Positions 53,652-62,053 of a stretch of 64,000 nt of DNA are shown here, in pieces (position 1 is the first letter of the stretch; every line of letters starts with the position of its first letter). The stretch spans positions 1,922,001 through 1,986,000 of the forward strand of contig CAWAHD010000001.1 of assembly GCA_963781785.1 (NCBI GenBank), read 5' to 3'. The notes below the pieces were generated by a model. It was not told the DNA's origin. It saw nothing but the letters and a program-made list of their open reading frames with translations, and did no database searches. This DNA comes from CAWAHD01 sp963781785 (lineage in GTDB: Bacteria > Planctomycetota > Planctomycetia > Isosphaerales > Isosphaeraceae). Position numbers and translations under genes: made by a program.

Positions 53652-55643
53652 ATGAACTCAGCAGATCGCCATGTGCAGATCAGTCGCAGCCTCTTTCGCG
53701 AGGCAAATGACGCGTTCTTTCTGTTCGATCCCGATACCCAGGTGATCGTCGATCTCAATCCGGCGGCTCTGCGACTGACAGGGCTCGAAAAAGACGCGGC
53801 CTGCTCGATGCGTCTGGACGAAGTCTTCTCCGGCTCAGGTGCTGGCGGCTTGGAGGCGCTGACCCAGGCTCTGGCAAGAACCGGCTTCTTCCACTCGCGC
53901 GAAGGGTATTTCCTCAAGAGGCTGGCTCAGAGCGACCTGCCAGTGAACCTGAGTGTGAGCCGCATCCACACCGAGCCCAAGCCGGTTGGACTGGTGGTGG
54001 CCCGCGACATCAGCGAGCGAAAGCGGGCCGAGGAGGCCCTCAAGCAGGTCGAGACCCGATACAACAGCCTGATCGCATCGACGGGGGTGATGGTCTGGGA
54101 GATCGATGCCACCCTGGCCTTTCTTTCGATCAGCCCGGCGTTTCAGACCATCCTCGGCTGGTCGTGCGGCGATTGGATCGGCAAGCGCTTCGACGAGTTG
54201 CTGCACGCCGATGATCGCACACGAGCGATGCAGATGCACCAGCGTGCGATCCAAGGTCAAACACTCCCAAGGTACGAGCTGCGGGTTCGAACCGAGACCG
54301 GGGATTACGTGGAGTGCGAGGTCCTGCTTGTGACCAGAATTCGCGAGGGTTCCACCGAGCGGGTCGTGGCGGTTTTGCGCGACATCACCGAACAGAAGCG
54401 ACACGAAGCGGCCCTCGAACACGCCGAATCGATGCGGCGGGCCAAGGAGGACGCGGAGCAAGCCAATCGGGCCAAGAGCGAGTTCTTGTCGAGCGTGAGC
54501 CATGAACTACGGACACCGCTGACGGCGATTCTTGGTTTCGTGGACGTTCTGGGTGAGCATCCCGAGTTACAAGGGGTCGCTCCCGAGATCGACGACCATC
54601 TCGCGATCATCCGCCAGAACGGTCAGCTCCTGTTAGCACTGATCGACGACCTGCTGGATATTTCCCGGATCGAGGTGGGTCAGCTCCGCGTCGATAGCGA
54701 GCCGTGTTCTCCGGCGCGGATCGTTTCTGACGCGGTCGAGTCGCTCCGGGCCAAGGCGGAGGCCAAGCACCTGCGAATCGAGGTGGAGCTCGCAGGAGCG
54801 ATACCCAGAGTCGTCGCGACCGATCGCTTGCGCGTGCAGCAGATCCTTGTCAACCTGCTGGACAATGCGATCAAGTTCAGCGAGCGAGGCGTTGTCGGGC
54901 TTACTGTCCGAATGATTGACCATGCTGGCGAAGAGCCGGTTTTGCAGTTTGCAGTGAGCGACATGGGCGTCGGCATGACGGCGGCGGAGATGAGCGGCTT
55001 GTTCCAGCCGTTCTACAGGGTCCCGTCTTCGGCCGGGGATCGCTCGGGTGGGACCGGTTTGGGCCTGGCGATATGCCAGCGCATTGCCAGGCGGCTTGGT
55101 GGGGATGTCGCGGTGCAGAGCACGCCGGGGTCAGGCTCGGTCTTCACTCTGTCGATTCCCGCCGCGGGAGCCGAGGGAATCGAGGACGGCGGGCAGCATG
55201 AAGAATCGCCAGAGCTGGCTGCCGCCCCTCGAGCGTCTTCGCCACCGCTTCGTGCGCGGATCCTGCTTGCAGACGACAACCCGGCCAATCAGAAACTGAT
55301 CAGTCTCCGCTTGTGCCAGGCTGGGGCCGAGGTGGTGACAGCGGGCAACGGCAAGGAAGCTCTCGATCGCACGAGCGAGGCTGCCAGGGAGGGCCGCCCC
55401 TTCGATGCCGTGATCATGGACATGCAAATGCCGGTGCTCGACGGCTATGAAGCGGTCCGGCAACTCCGAGCCCGCGGCTTCACCGAACCGATTCTCGCCG
55501 TCACCGCGTACGCCATGAGCGAGGACCGCGAAGAATGTATCGGGGCGGGATGCGACGACCACTTGAGTAAGCCCATCGAGTGGGATCGGTTCCTCTCCAA
55601 GCTCGCTCGGCTGCTCACCGCGAAAGACGGCGCGGGGGGGTGA
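53652..55643 (+). CDS. Hybrid histidine kinase: PAS-PAS-HisKA-HATPase-REC
   Basis: 663 residues. Two PAS domains (about 12-120 and 135-250, each ending in a DIS/DIT-E-K/QKR linker) are followed by a HisKA domain with SVSHELRTPL (His284). The HATPase domain has NLLDNAIKFSERG (N box), SDMGVGM (G1), FQPFYR (F) and GGTGLGLAI (G2). A receiver domain starts at ARILLADDNPANQ with phospho-acceptor Asp590 in VIMDMQMPVLDG and Lys640 in HLSKPIEW. No transmembrane helix was seen, so it is a cytoplasmic sensor. The output is not encoded nearby; phosphotransfer to another protein is expected. It lies 77 bases downstream of a Ser/Thr kinase gene. Confidence 0.95.
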   Translation: MNSADRHVQISRSLFREANDAFFLFDPDTQVIVDLNPAALRLTGLEKDAACSMRLDEVFSGSGAGGLEALTQALARTGFFHSREGYFLKRLAQSDLPVNLSVSRIHTEPKPVGLVVARDISERKRAEEALKQVETRYNSLIASTGVMVWEIDATLAFLSISPAFQTILGWSCGDWIGKRFDELLHADDRTRAMQMHQRAIQGQTLPRYELRVRTETGDYVECEVLLVTRIREGSTERVVAVLRDITEQKRHEAALEHAESMRRAKEDAEQANRAKSEFLSSVSHELRTPLTAILGFVDVLGEHPELQGVAPEIDDHLAIIRQNGQLLLALIDDLLDISRIEVGQLRVDSEPCSPARIVSDAVESLRAKAEAKHLRIEVELAGAIPRVVATDRLRVQQILVNLLDNAIKFSERGVVGLTVRMIDHAGEEPVLQFAVSDMGVGMTAAEMSGLFQPFYRVPSSAGDRSGGTGLGLAICQRIARRLGGDVAVQSTPGSGSVFTLSIPAAGAEGIEDGGQHEESPELAAAPRASSPPLRARILLADDNPANQKLISLRLCQAGAEVVTAGNGKEALDRTSEAAREGRPFDAVIMDMQMPVLDGYEAVRQLRARGFTEPILAVTAYAMSEDREECIGAGCDDHLSKPIEWDRFLSKLARLLTAKDGAGG

Positions 55644-55674
55644 ATGGTGTTGACCATTTCCGAGGAAAGTGCTC

Positions 55675-55834
55675 GATCCGCGTCAGCGACACCCAGGTCA
55701 CCGACGCCGGGCTGGTGCATTTGAAGAGGTCGACGAAACTTTCGAGACTTTATCTCGGCGGCACGCGGGTCACCGATGCGGGAAAGCATGAGCTGAGGAA
55801 AGCTTTGCCGAAATTGGAAAGCGACCCTTCGTAG
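55675..55834 (+). pseudogene. LRR gene scrap (family L)
   Basis: The frame after the histidine kinase stop reads IRVSDTQVTDAGLVHLKRST, then KLSRLYLGGTRVTDAGKHEL and RKALPKLESDPS before a stop. This is the last two repeats and end cap of a family L LRR protein without anchor or start. It marks the left edge of the tandem LRR array. Confidence 0.75.
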
Positions 55835-55969
55835 AACGCTTATCCAGCCGGCCTGTATTTGTTCTCGTCGGGTCGCAACGAATCCATGCCGGTAAATCCA
55901 ACCCAGTGTCGAGCGAACAGCAACTCGAAGTGAACCACCAGAAGACCGGAGCATTTCGATCGAGACCGG

Positions 55970-55998
55970 TTGGAGGACTTCTCTTCCCCTGCTACACT
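55970..55998 (+). promoter_or_regulatory. Promoter of DUF433 gene copy 1
   Basis: TTGGAG, 17 bases, then TACACT. The same boxes and spacing precede the second DUF433 gene (59511-59539), with nearly identical spacer. The start codon is only 6-7 bases after the -10 box, so the mRNA is probably leaderless. Confidence 0.6.
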
Positions 55999-56004
55999 CG
56001 ATGG

Positions 56005-56331
56005 ATGGAGATGAATATGGTTGCCCGTCTTTACCCTCACATCGTCAAAGAAAACGGCCAACCGGCGCGATTGGAGCAACATCCGCGCGTTCGCGTGGCC
56101 ATGATTGTGATGGACTACTTGGCCTATGGCTGGTCACCCGACGAGATCCGCCGCCAACACCCGCATCTGACGCTGGCCGAAGTCCACGCCGCCATGGGCT
56201 ACTACTATGATCATCAGGACGAGATCGACGGTGAAATCACGACGGAGCTGGAGGAGGTCGATCGCGCCTTGCAGAAACCCAAGCGTTCCCCGGTGTGGGT
56301 GAAGCTGAAGGCCCAAGGCTTGATCAAGTAG
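56005..56331 (+). CDS. DUF433 family antitoxin-like protein, orphan copy
   Basis: 108 residues from ATG 56005 (MEMNMVARLYPHIVKENGQP). The DUF433 core includes HPRVRVAMIVMDYLAYGWSP, then DEIRRQHPHLTLAEVHAAMG, a helix-turn-helix-like region typical of VapB-type antitoxins. It ends ALQKPKRSPVWVKLKAQGLI. Family knowledge: DUF433 proteins often pair with DUF5615 PIN-like toxins. The downstream partner here has been deleted to 24 codons (56341-56415), so this copy lacks its toxin. The complete pair is at 59546-60229. Confidence 0.85.
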   Translation: MEMNMVARLYPHIVKENGQPARLEQHPRVRVAMIVMDYLAYGWSPDEIRRQHPHLTLAEVHAAMGYYYDHQDEIDGEITTELEEVDRALQKPKRSPVWVKLKAQGLIK

Positions 56332-56340
56332 GACGAGTGC

Positions 56341-56415
56341 ATGTCCGTCGCTTTGATTGCCAAAGCAAGCGACCCAGCGGATTGGCAAAGCGTGGTGGAC
56401 CAACTCCCGCTTTGA
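56341..56415 (+). pseudogene. DUF5615 toxin-like gene with in-frame internal deletion
   Basis: 24 codons: MSVALIAKASDPADWQSVVD, then QLPL and a stop. The first five codons and the last 19 match the start and end of the intact gene at 59882-60229 (MSVAL... and ...LIAKASDPADWQSAVDQLPL). 91 codons between are gone, and the frame is kept. The start lies 9 bases after the DUF433 stop, as in the intact pair, so a 24-residue peptide could still be translated. Confidence 0.85.
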
Positions 56416-56452
56416 ACCATCCAAGGGTCTTCAATCCGGGAGAGTGCCCGTT

Positions 56453-57612
56453 ATGCCAGCCGCCCGGGTCTCGCGTTCTTGGCGAAGATACCTGCGCTTC
56501 AGCGTGCGGGGGCTGATCGTCCTGGTGCTTGTGATCGGGCTCGCGCTGGGTTGGATCGTCCGCAGCGCGCGAATCCAGCGCGACGCGGTGGCGGCGATTG
56601 AGACGGCGCGAGGCCGCGTCGACTATGACTGGCGGTGGAGTAACGCCAAACGAGGAGTCGCAGGGAAACCGCCGGCGCCAGGATGGCTCGTGGATCTGAT
56701 CGGCGTTGACTACTTCGGCCACGCCACTGACGTCATGTTCCATCATTCCTCGATGGTTACGGATGCAGCGCTCGCGCCGGTCGGGCGTCTCACTCAATTG
56801 CGGCGTCTGTGGCTCTCTCAATCGTCGGTTAGCGACGAGGGGCTGGCGCATCTGAAGGCGCTGACCGAACTCACTGACCTGGAACTCGGCGTCACGCCGG
56901 TCACCGATAAGGGGATGGCGCACCTGTCGGGGCTGACCAAGCTCTCGAAACTCACCCTATACAACACGCAAATCACCGACGTGGGAATGGCGCACCTGAA
57001 GGGGCTGGTGAAGCTTACGGAACTCCAGCTCTGGGGCAATTGCCAGGTCACCGATCGAGGGCTCGCGAGTCTGAGTGGGCTGACCAAGCTTTCGAAGCTC
57101 GACCTCCGCGGCATCAAGGTCACCGACGCGGGTCTGAAGCATCTGGAGCGATTGATCAATCTCTCCGAACTCAAGCTCGGCAACACTCAGGTCACCGACG
57201 CCGGACTCGCGCATCTGGAGGGGCTGACCAATCTCACGACACTCTCCATACGCAGCACACACATCACCGATGCGGGGATTGGCGCCTCCAGGGACTGACC
57301 AATCTTTCGTTCCTGTTCGTCAGCGACGCGCAGATCTCCGGAGCCGGGCTGGAGCATCTGACCGGACTAACCAAGCTCACCTGCCTTGGCCTCATCGATG
57401 CGCCGGTCACCGATCCAGGGCTGGCGCATCTCAAGGGACTGACCAAGCTTTCGATACTCGAACTTGCCAACACTCAGGTCACCGACCTTGGGCTGGCCCA
57501 CCTCAAGGCGCTGACCAGCCTGTCCGACCTCGGCCTCAGCGGCACTCAGGTCACCGATGCGGGTGTGCGAGAATTACAGAAGGCTTTGCCGAGCCTGGAG
57601 ATCATCCACTGA
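56453..57612 (+). pseudogene. Membrane-anchored LRR protein (family L), one frameshift
   Basis: From ATG 56453 (MPAARVSRSWRRYLRFSVRG): anchor helix LIVLVLVIGLALGWIV, block RSARIQRDAVAAIETARGRV, then WLVDLIGVDYFGHATDVMF and LRRs of the LTKLSKLTLYNTQITDVGMA type. At about 57278 the sequence GGGATTGGCGCC stops the frame soon after (57298). A one-base correction restores DAGI-ARLQGLTNLSFLF and five more repeats to the end cap RELQKALPSLEIIH at 57612. The full product would be about 386 residues. The 3' end overlaps the convergent gene at 57602 by 11 bases. Confidence 0.87.
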
Positions 57613-58189
57613 CTTTCTTGTTGCTCGACGGTTGAGCCGACTTGCTGGGTTGGGGCTCGTAGATTTCGGGTTTCTGATCGGGATTGGGCGAGGGAACCTT
57701 CCTGAGGAATTCGGACCAGACCCGGAGGAACCTTTTCACGTCTTTGTCGTCTTTGAGGTGGCTATACGCATAGACCTCGACTCGATGCGTTTTCTTGTCC
57801 TGGGTGATCGTCAGGACAAGCCTTGGACTGTCTGTCACGCGATACGAATACTTCTCCTGCAACCCATAAAAGTCTGCTTCCTTGATCTTCGCCACCAGTT
57901 CTCTGAGGTGTTTCTTCGAGAGTTTTGTGTCTTTCTCCGACGATTTGGAGTCGTCCTTGTTGGCCGCTTTGCCGCCACCGCTAAAGCCCCACTCCTTGGC
58001 GACTTTGCCGTCGCCACTGATCGTAAATTTCCAGGATTTCCAGGGGCTGTAGCCCGCACCATACTGAGCGACAATCTTGAGATCGCTCGGGATCGGATCT
58101 CCGTCCTTCTTGGCCGGCGTTTGCTGCTGTGTGCAAAGGAGCGCAATCGGCAGAAGACACGATCTGAGAATCGTCGCGGAACCAATCAT
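57602..58189 (-). CDS. Secreted protein, unknown
   Basis: 195 residues. An N-terminal hydrophobic segment ending in Cys (SCLLPIALLCTQQQ) may be a signal or lipoprotein peptide. The body has YGAGYSPWKSWKFTISGDGK, then Lys/Ser-rich charged stretches (KDDSKSSEKDTKLSKKHLRE) and ADFYGLQEKYSYRVTDSPRL, VLTITQDKKTHRVEVYAYSH. This resembles small exported domains of the DUF6438 kind from memory, but the match is not firm. It sits, leftward, between two family L genes. Confidence 0.65.
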   Translation of the reverse strand: MIGSATILRSCLLPIALLCTQQQTPAKKDGDPIPSDLKIVAQYGAGYSPWKSWKFTISGDGKVAKEWGFSGGGKAANKDDSKSSEKDTKLSKKHLRELVAKIKEADFYGLQEKYSYRVTDSPRLVLTITQDKKTHRVEVYAYSHLKDDKDVKRFLRVWSEFLRKVPSPNPDQKPEIYEPQPSKSAQPSSNKKVSG

Positions 58190-58340
58190 GGCAAAACTCC
58201 GGATCTGGGATGGCAGAGGAGAAGGGCGCCTGGCGATCGCGCCCTTCTACATTATTCGTCGCGGGTTGGGGGGTTACAACGACTCACAGTCGCTTCATCG
58301 AATCCTTCTGAGTTTCGCTCGTCGCACTGAGCGGGATTTC

Positions 58341-58406
58341 GGTATGATCTGAATCCGGGGAGTGAATCACCTCCAGAAGGTTTCCAATCGTGGAGACGGG
58401 CGCGCC
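58341..58406 (+). promoter_or_regulatory. Conserved leader of LRR gene
   Basis: GGTATGATCTGA, then GGGGAGTGAATCACCTCC and AGGTTTCCAATC. The same order of blocks occurs at 60421-60485 before another LRR gene, and GGTATGATCTG alone at 61989-61999. TATGAT may be a -10 box; no clear -35 box was found. Confidence 0.5.
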
Positions 58407-59384
58407 ATGGATCAAAGCGAAATCGATCGTTGGATCGAATATCTGGGCTCGTGTGACGATGCCGTCGAAAAGCTAGAGAAGTTAGGCGAACCGGCATTGC
58501 GGCGCCTCTTTGAGGTAACAGAAGGTCTGGTCAGCATCCCTCTGGGTGGGTACTGGCAGGACGCTTCGACCAACCGGGCTCTGGCGCTGGGCTGTCTTGG
58601 CAAACGCTTTCCGGAGGTGTTCCTCGAATTGGTGAAAAGCAGGCCGTTTCCGAAAATCCAAACAATCCAGGCTCTCGGCTTCACTGGGGACGAAAGACTG
58701 GAAGCGTTCGCCAAAGAGGCCCTCAAGGATTTCGGGAACGACTGGGCGCAAACTACCCGAAGTCGCATTAAATCGCATCAGGCTTACCCGCACGTGGTGA
58801 AGACGTCCAATCAACCCGTTTCGTGTCTCTGGCGTCGCTACCTGCGCTTCAGCGTGCGGGGGCTGATCGTCCTGGTGCTCGTGATTGGAGCAGGGCTCGG
58901 TTGGGTGGTCCGCAGCGCGCGAATGCAGCGAGAGGCGGTGGCGGCGATCAAGGACGCCGGAGGCATCGCCTTCTATAACTGGGAATGGCGCGACGGCAAT
59001 CCTGTTGTCGGAGGCAAGCCTTGGGCGCCGAAGTGGCTCGTGGAGCGGATTGGCGTCGATTATTTCGGTCACGTGACCTGTGTCCAACTGATCTCGTTGT
59101 CGAAGCCAACCGATACCACGTTGACGCACGTCGCGCGTCTTACCGAACTGGAGGTCCTGATTATCGGTCCGTCGACTCTTGGCGACGACGAGCTGGCGCA
59201 TCTGAAGAGCCTGACCAAGCTCTTGAGCCTCGCCGTCATCGGCACTCAGGTGACCGACGCCGGGTTGGCACATCTCAAGGGGCTGACAAACCTTTCGTTC
59301 GTCTATCTCGGCGGCACCCAGGTCACTGACGCGGGAACGCGAGGGCTCAAGCAAGCTTTGCCGGGACTGTGGATCGTGCATTGA
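58407..59384 (+). CDS. Family L membrane LRR protein with extra N-terminal helical domain
   Basis: 325 residues from ATG 58407. Unlike its relatives it has about 135 residues before the membrane helix: MDQSEIDRWIEYLGSCDDAV, EPALRRLFEVTEGLVSIPLG and FPKIQTIQALGFTGDERLEA, a HEAT-like helical domain. Then CLWRRYLRFSVRGLIVLVLV (anchor), RSARMQREAVAAIKDAGGIA, WLVERIGVDYFGHVTCVQLI and about four LRRs (LTKLLSLAVIGTQVTDAGLA), ending in LKQALPGLWIVH. The N-terminal part would lie in the cytoplasm and the LRR outside. It looks like a fusion of a separate cytoplasmic gene with a family L gene. Confidence 0.85.
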   Translation: MDQSEIDRWIEYLGSCDDAVEKLEKLGEPALRRLFEVTEGLVSIPLGGYWQDASTNRALALGCLGKRFPEVFLELVKSRPFPKIQTIQALGFTGDERLEAFAKEALKDFGNDWAQTTRSRIKSHQAYPHVVKTSNQPVSCLWRRYLRFSVRGLIVLVLVIGAGLGWVVRSARMQREAVAAIKDAGGIAFYNWEWRDGNPVVGGKPWAPKWLVERIGVDYFGHVTCVQLISLSKPTDTTLTHVARLTELEVLIIGPSTLGDDELAHLKSLTKLLSLAVIGTQVTDAGLAHLKGLTNLSFVYLGGTQVTDAGTRGLKQALPGLWIVH

Positions 59385-59510
59385 TTTCATGTGGATCCAG
59401 GCGGCCTTGCATCATCCCGGTCGCGGCGGGTAACGACGACGCAACGCTCGCGCTCTGGCGATTCGATCGCGGCTCCGGATTCCATCCTCGCGAATTTTGG
59501 TCGACCACCG

Positions 59511-59539
59511 TTGGAGGACTTCTCTTCCCCGGCTACACT
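59511..59539 (+). promoter_or_regulatory. Promoter of DUF433-DUF5615 pair
   Basis: TTGGAG, 17 bases, TACACT, as at 55970-55998. The ATG at 59546 falls about where transcription should begin, so a leaderless mRNA is expected. Confidence 0.6.
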
Positions 59540-59545
59540 GGACGG

Positions 59546-59872
59546 ATGGAGATGAAAATGGTCGCCCCTGTTTACCCGCACATCGTCAAAGAAGACGGCC
59601 AGCCGGCGCGTTTGGAGCAACATCCGCGCATCCGCGTGGCCATGATTGTGATGGACTACTTGGCCTATGGCTGGTCGCCCGACGAGATTCGCCGCCAACA
59701 CCCGCATCTGACGCTGGCCGAAGTCCACGCCGCCATGGGCTTCTACTATGATCATCAACACGAGATCGACGGCGAAATCACCACGGAGCTGGAGGAGGTC
59801 GATCGCGTCTTGCAGAAACCCAAGCGTTCCCCGGTGTGGGTGAAGCTGAAGGCCCAAGGCTTGATCAAGTAG
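59546..59872 (+). CDS. DUF433 family antitoxin-like protein
   Basis: 108 residues, nearly identical to the copy at 56005 (MEMKMVAPVYPHIVKEDGQP, HPRIRVAMIVMDYLAYGWSP, LTLAEVHAAMGFYYDHQHEI). It probably binds its own promoter and neutralises the PIN-like partner. It is followed by the partner after 9 bases. The start at 59546 is supported by the shared promoter boxes just upstream. Confidence 0.87.
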   Translation: MEMKMVAPVYPHIVKEDGQPARLEQHPRIRVAMIVMDYLAYGWSPDEIRRQHPHLTLAEVHAAMGFYYDHQHEIDGEITTELEEVDRVLQKPKRSPVWVKLKAQGLIK

Positions 59873-59881
59873 GACGAGTGC

Positions 59882-60229
59882 ATGTCCGTCGCGTTGTACA
59901 TGGACGTGCATGTCCACGCTGCAGTTACGGAGCAACTACGCCGCCGCGGCGTCGATGTCCTCACTGCTCAGGACGACGGTGCTCTTCGCCTTCGGGACGA
60001 CGAGCTCCTGGAAAGGTCGACGACATTGGGACGCGTCCTTTTCACGCACGACATTCGCTTCAGAGCATTGGCGGAGGACTGGCGACGCCAGGGAAAGCCA
60101 TTCGCCGGTCTCGTGTGGGGTCATCCCATGCGCCTGACCATCGGCCGGATGGTAAGCGATTTGGAGCTGATTGCCAAAGCAAGCGACCCAGCGGACTGGC
60201 AGAGCGCGGTGGACCAGCTCCCACTGTGA
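59882..60229 (+). CDS. DUF5615 PIN-like toxin component
   Basis: 115 residues: MSVALYMDVHVHAAVTEQLR, GVDVLTAQDDGALRLRDDEL, LLERSTTLGRVLFTHDIRFR and PADWQSAVDQLPL. Asp residues at the start (YMDVHV), middle (QDDGALRLRDDEL) and in FTHDIRF are in the positions of the PIN-like fold of the DUF5615 family, VapC-type RNases by relation. Directly downstream of its DUF433 partner (9 bases), as in known DUF433-DUF5615 pairs. RNase activity is inferred from the fold. Confidence 0.85.
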   Translation: MSVALYMDVHVHAAVTEQLRRRGVDVLTAQDDGALRLRDDELLERSTTLGRVLFTHDIRFRALAEDWRRQGKPFAGLVWGHPMRLTIGRMVSDLELIAKASDPADWQSAVDQLPL

Positions 60230-60420
60230 ACCATGCCTTGGTCGAGTGCCAGGACCGAATTTGCGCAAGCTGATCGGACTTTGGGAGAGCCCACGCGGGC
60301 AAAGGTCCCTGACCCTCGAATCGGTCGGTCCGATGTCGGCAGAGGGGGTTGAGGCCAGGCTAAATCACAGGCGGCTCATTGAGTATCTCCGCGGTTGATC
60401 CCGGTAACCGAGTGGTTCCT

Positions 60421-60485
60421 GGTAAGATCTGAGGCGAGGGAATGAATCACCTCCCGATGGTCTCCAATCCCTGAGAGTGCCCGCT
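60421..60485 (+). promoter_or_regulatory. Conserved leader of LRR gene
   Basis: GGTAAGATCTGA, then AATGAATCACCTCCCGATGG and TCTCCAATCC, in the same order as 58341-58406. The last part, CCTGAGAGTGCCCGCTATGCC, is also seen before the gene at 56453. Confidence 0.5.
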
Positions 60486-61496
60486 ATGCCGGCCGCCCGC
60501 GTCTCGCTTCCCTGGCGAAGATACCTGCGCTTCAGCCTGCGGGAGCAGATCGTCCTGGTGCTTGTGATCGGCGCGGGGATGGGATGGCTCGTGCGAAGCG
60601 CCCGAATCCAGCGCGACGCCGTGGCGGCGATCGAAAGTACGGGCGGTTCGGTCACATACAATTCGGGATCGAGGGGCAAGTTGCCTCCTCTCAATTCCGT
60701 GCGGTGGGCGCCGAAAAAGTTGGTGGATGGTCTCGGCATCGACTACTTCGCCAGCGTTCGCAGCGTGCATCTCCCTGAATGGAACTCCGATCTCGAGCTT
60801 GTCCCCGTTGGGCGTCTGTCCAGCCTGGAAGTTCTCTGGGCTCAAGGATGCCCTTTAACGGACGACGGGGTCGCGAATCTGGAGGGGCTCTCGAGACTCA
60901 CTTGGCTTAACCTTGCGAACGCTCGAGTCTCCGACGCCGGCATTGCGCATCTACAGGGGATGACGCAACTGACCAAACTCAACCTGCTTCGAGCTCGGGC
61001 ATCCGACCGAGGAATGGCAAGTCTAAAAGGTATGACCAAGCTTTCCGAACTGGTCCTGTCGTGTACCGAGGTAACCGACGCCGGATTGGTGCATCTGAAG
61101 GGTATGACTGACCTGTCCAGCCTCTGGATGAGCGAAACTCAGGTCTCCGGCGCCGGACTCGTGCATCTCGAGGGCCTCACGAAACTCTCCAAGTTCGACC
61201 TTCACGGTGCTCCGGTGACCGACGCGGGCTTGGTCCATCTGCGACCACTGGGCAGCCTCACCGAACTCGACCTCGGCCACACCCGGGTCACCGATACTGG
61301 TCTGGTGCATGTGAAGGAGCTAACCAAGCTCGTGAAGCTTGACCTCAGCGGCGATCGCGGGGTAACCGATGCCGGGCTCGCGCATCTGAAGCGGTTGACC
61401 GCGCTGACCGTGCTCAAGCTCGGCGGCACAAAGGTCACCGCAGGCGGCGCGGACGAGCTCAGGCAAGCGTTGCCGGGCCTGAAGGTTTACCGCTGA
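60486..61496 (+). CDS. Membrane-anchored LRR protein (family L)
   Basis: 336 residues from ATG 60486; a GTG at 60477 is also in frame. It starts MPAARVSLPWRRYLRFSLRE, with an anchor helix (IVLVLVIGAGMGWLV) and RSARIQRDAVAAIESTGGSV, then KKLVDGLGIDYFASVRSVHL. About nine LRRs follow (SRLTWLNLANARVSDAGIAH, LTKLSELVLSCTEVTDAGLV, LTELDLGHTRVTDTGLVHVK), with an end cap (ADELRQALPGLKVYR). No frameshift. It belongs to the array 55.7-64 kb. Confidence 0.88.
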   Translation: MPAARVSLPWRRYLRFSLREQIVLVLVIGAGMGWLVRSARIQRDAVAAIESTGGSVTYNSGSRGKLPPLNSVRWAPKKLVDGLGIDYFASVRSVHLPEWNSDLELVPVGRLSSLEVLWAQGCPLTDDGVANLEGLSRLTWLNLANARVSDAGIAHLQGMTQLTKLNLLRARASDRGMASLKGMTKLSELVLSCTEVTDAGLVHLKGMTDLSSLWMSETQVSGAGLVHLEGLTKLSKFDLHGAPVTDAGLVHLRPLGSLTELDLGHTRVTDTGLVHVKELTKLVKLDLSGDRGVTDAGLAHLKRLTALTVLKLGGTKVTAGGADELRQALPGLKVYR

Positions 61497-61626
61497 ATTG
61501 GCGCCGGTCCTGACGGCTCGCAATCGACCCGATCGCGTCGCTAAGCTTGTACCCAAGACGCTGCCGGGTTGCTTCCGTTGTCGTATCGTCCGAAACGTCG
61601 GTCGCCGGTAATCGACGGATCGCGCA

Positions 61627-61833
61627 TCACTTCCGGTCGCGGATCGCACCCGCGATCACCGCTAACTCCTCAAGGCGTTGGCGGTGGTAGTAACCGTTGA
61701 CCACCCAGCATGCGTGAACCAACCCGGGAATCCAGAGGAGGAAGGTCAGAATCACGTTGAGGATTGCCTGAAAGGGCTTCCCGCACAGCAGGACGGCGAG
61801 CGGCGGGCAGAGGATGGCGAGCACGTAGAGCAT
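61627..61833 (-). CDS. Pmp3/YqaE (UPF0057) family small membrane protein
   Basis: 68 residues with two transmembrane helices: LYVLAILCPPLAVLLCGKPF and ILNVILTFLLWIPGLVHACW, followed by VVNGYYHRQR. The CPPLAV and the LLWIPGLVHA.W(V/I) motifs are diagnostic of the Pmp3 family, linked to membrane potential and stress tolerance in other organisms. It is unrelated to its LRR neighbours and transcribed opposite to them. The C-terminal tail is longer and charged (LEELAVIAGAIRDRK). Confidence 0.92.
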   Translation of the reverse strand: MLYVLAILCPPLAVLLCGKPFQAILNVILTFLLWIPGLVHACWVVNGYYHRQRLEELAVIAGAIRDRK

Positions 61834-62053
61834 GGTGCACCTCGTCGTCGAAGAACTTCGGCTCTGTCGACCAAATGGCTTTCAGTTTGACCTGGCGGGC
61901 CGAGCATCGCAAGCCAGCGGTCCCGGGCGATACTGGCGGGGTTCGTTGAGTCTCTCCGCCGTGGACTCGTGGTACCGCGCGGGTTTTTGGTATGATCTGG
62001 GTCGAGTGATTGCCTTACGTCCAGAGCGCCCCCGATCCTGGGGAGTTGCCACG

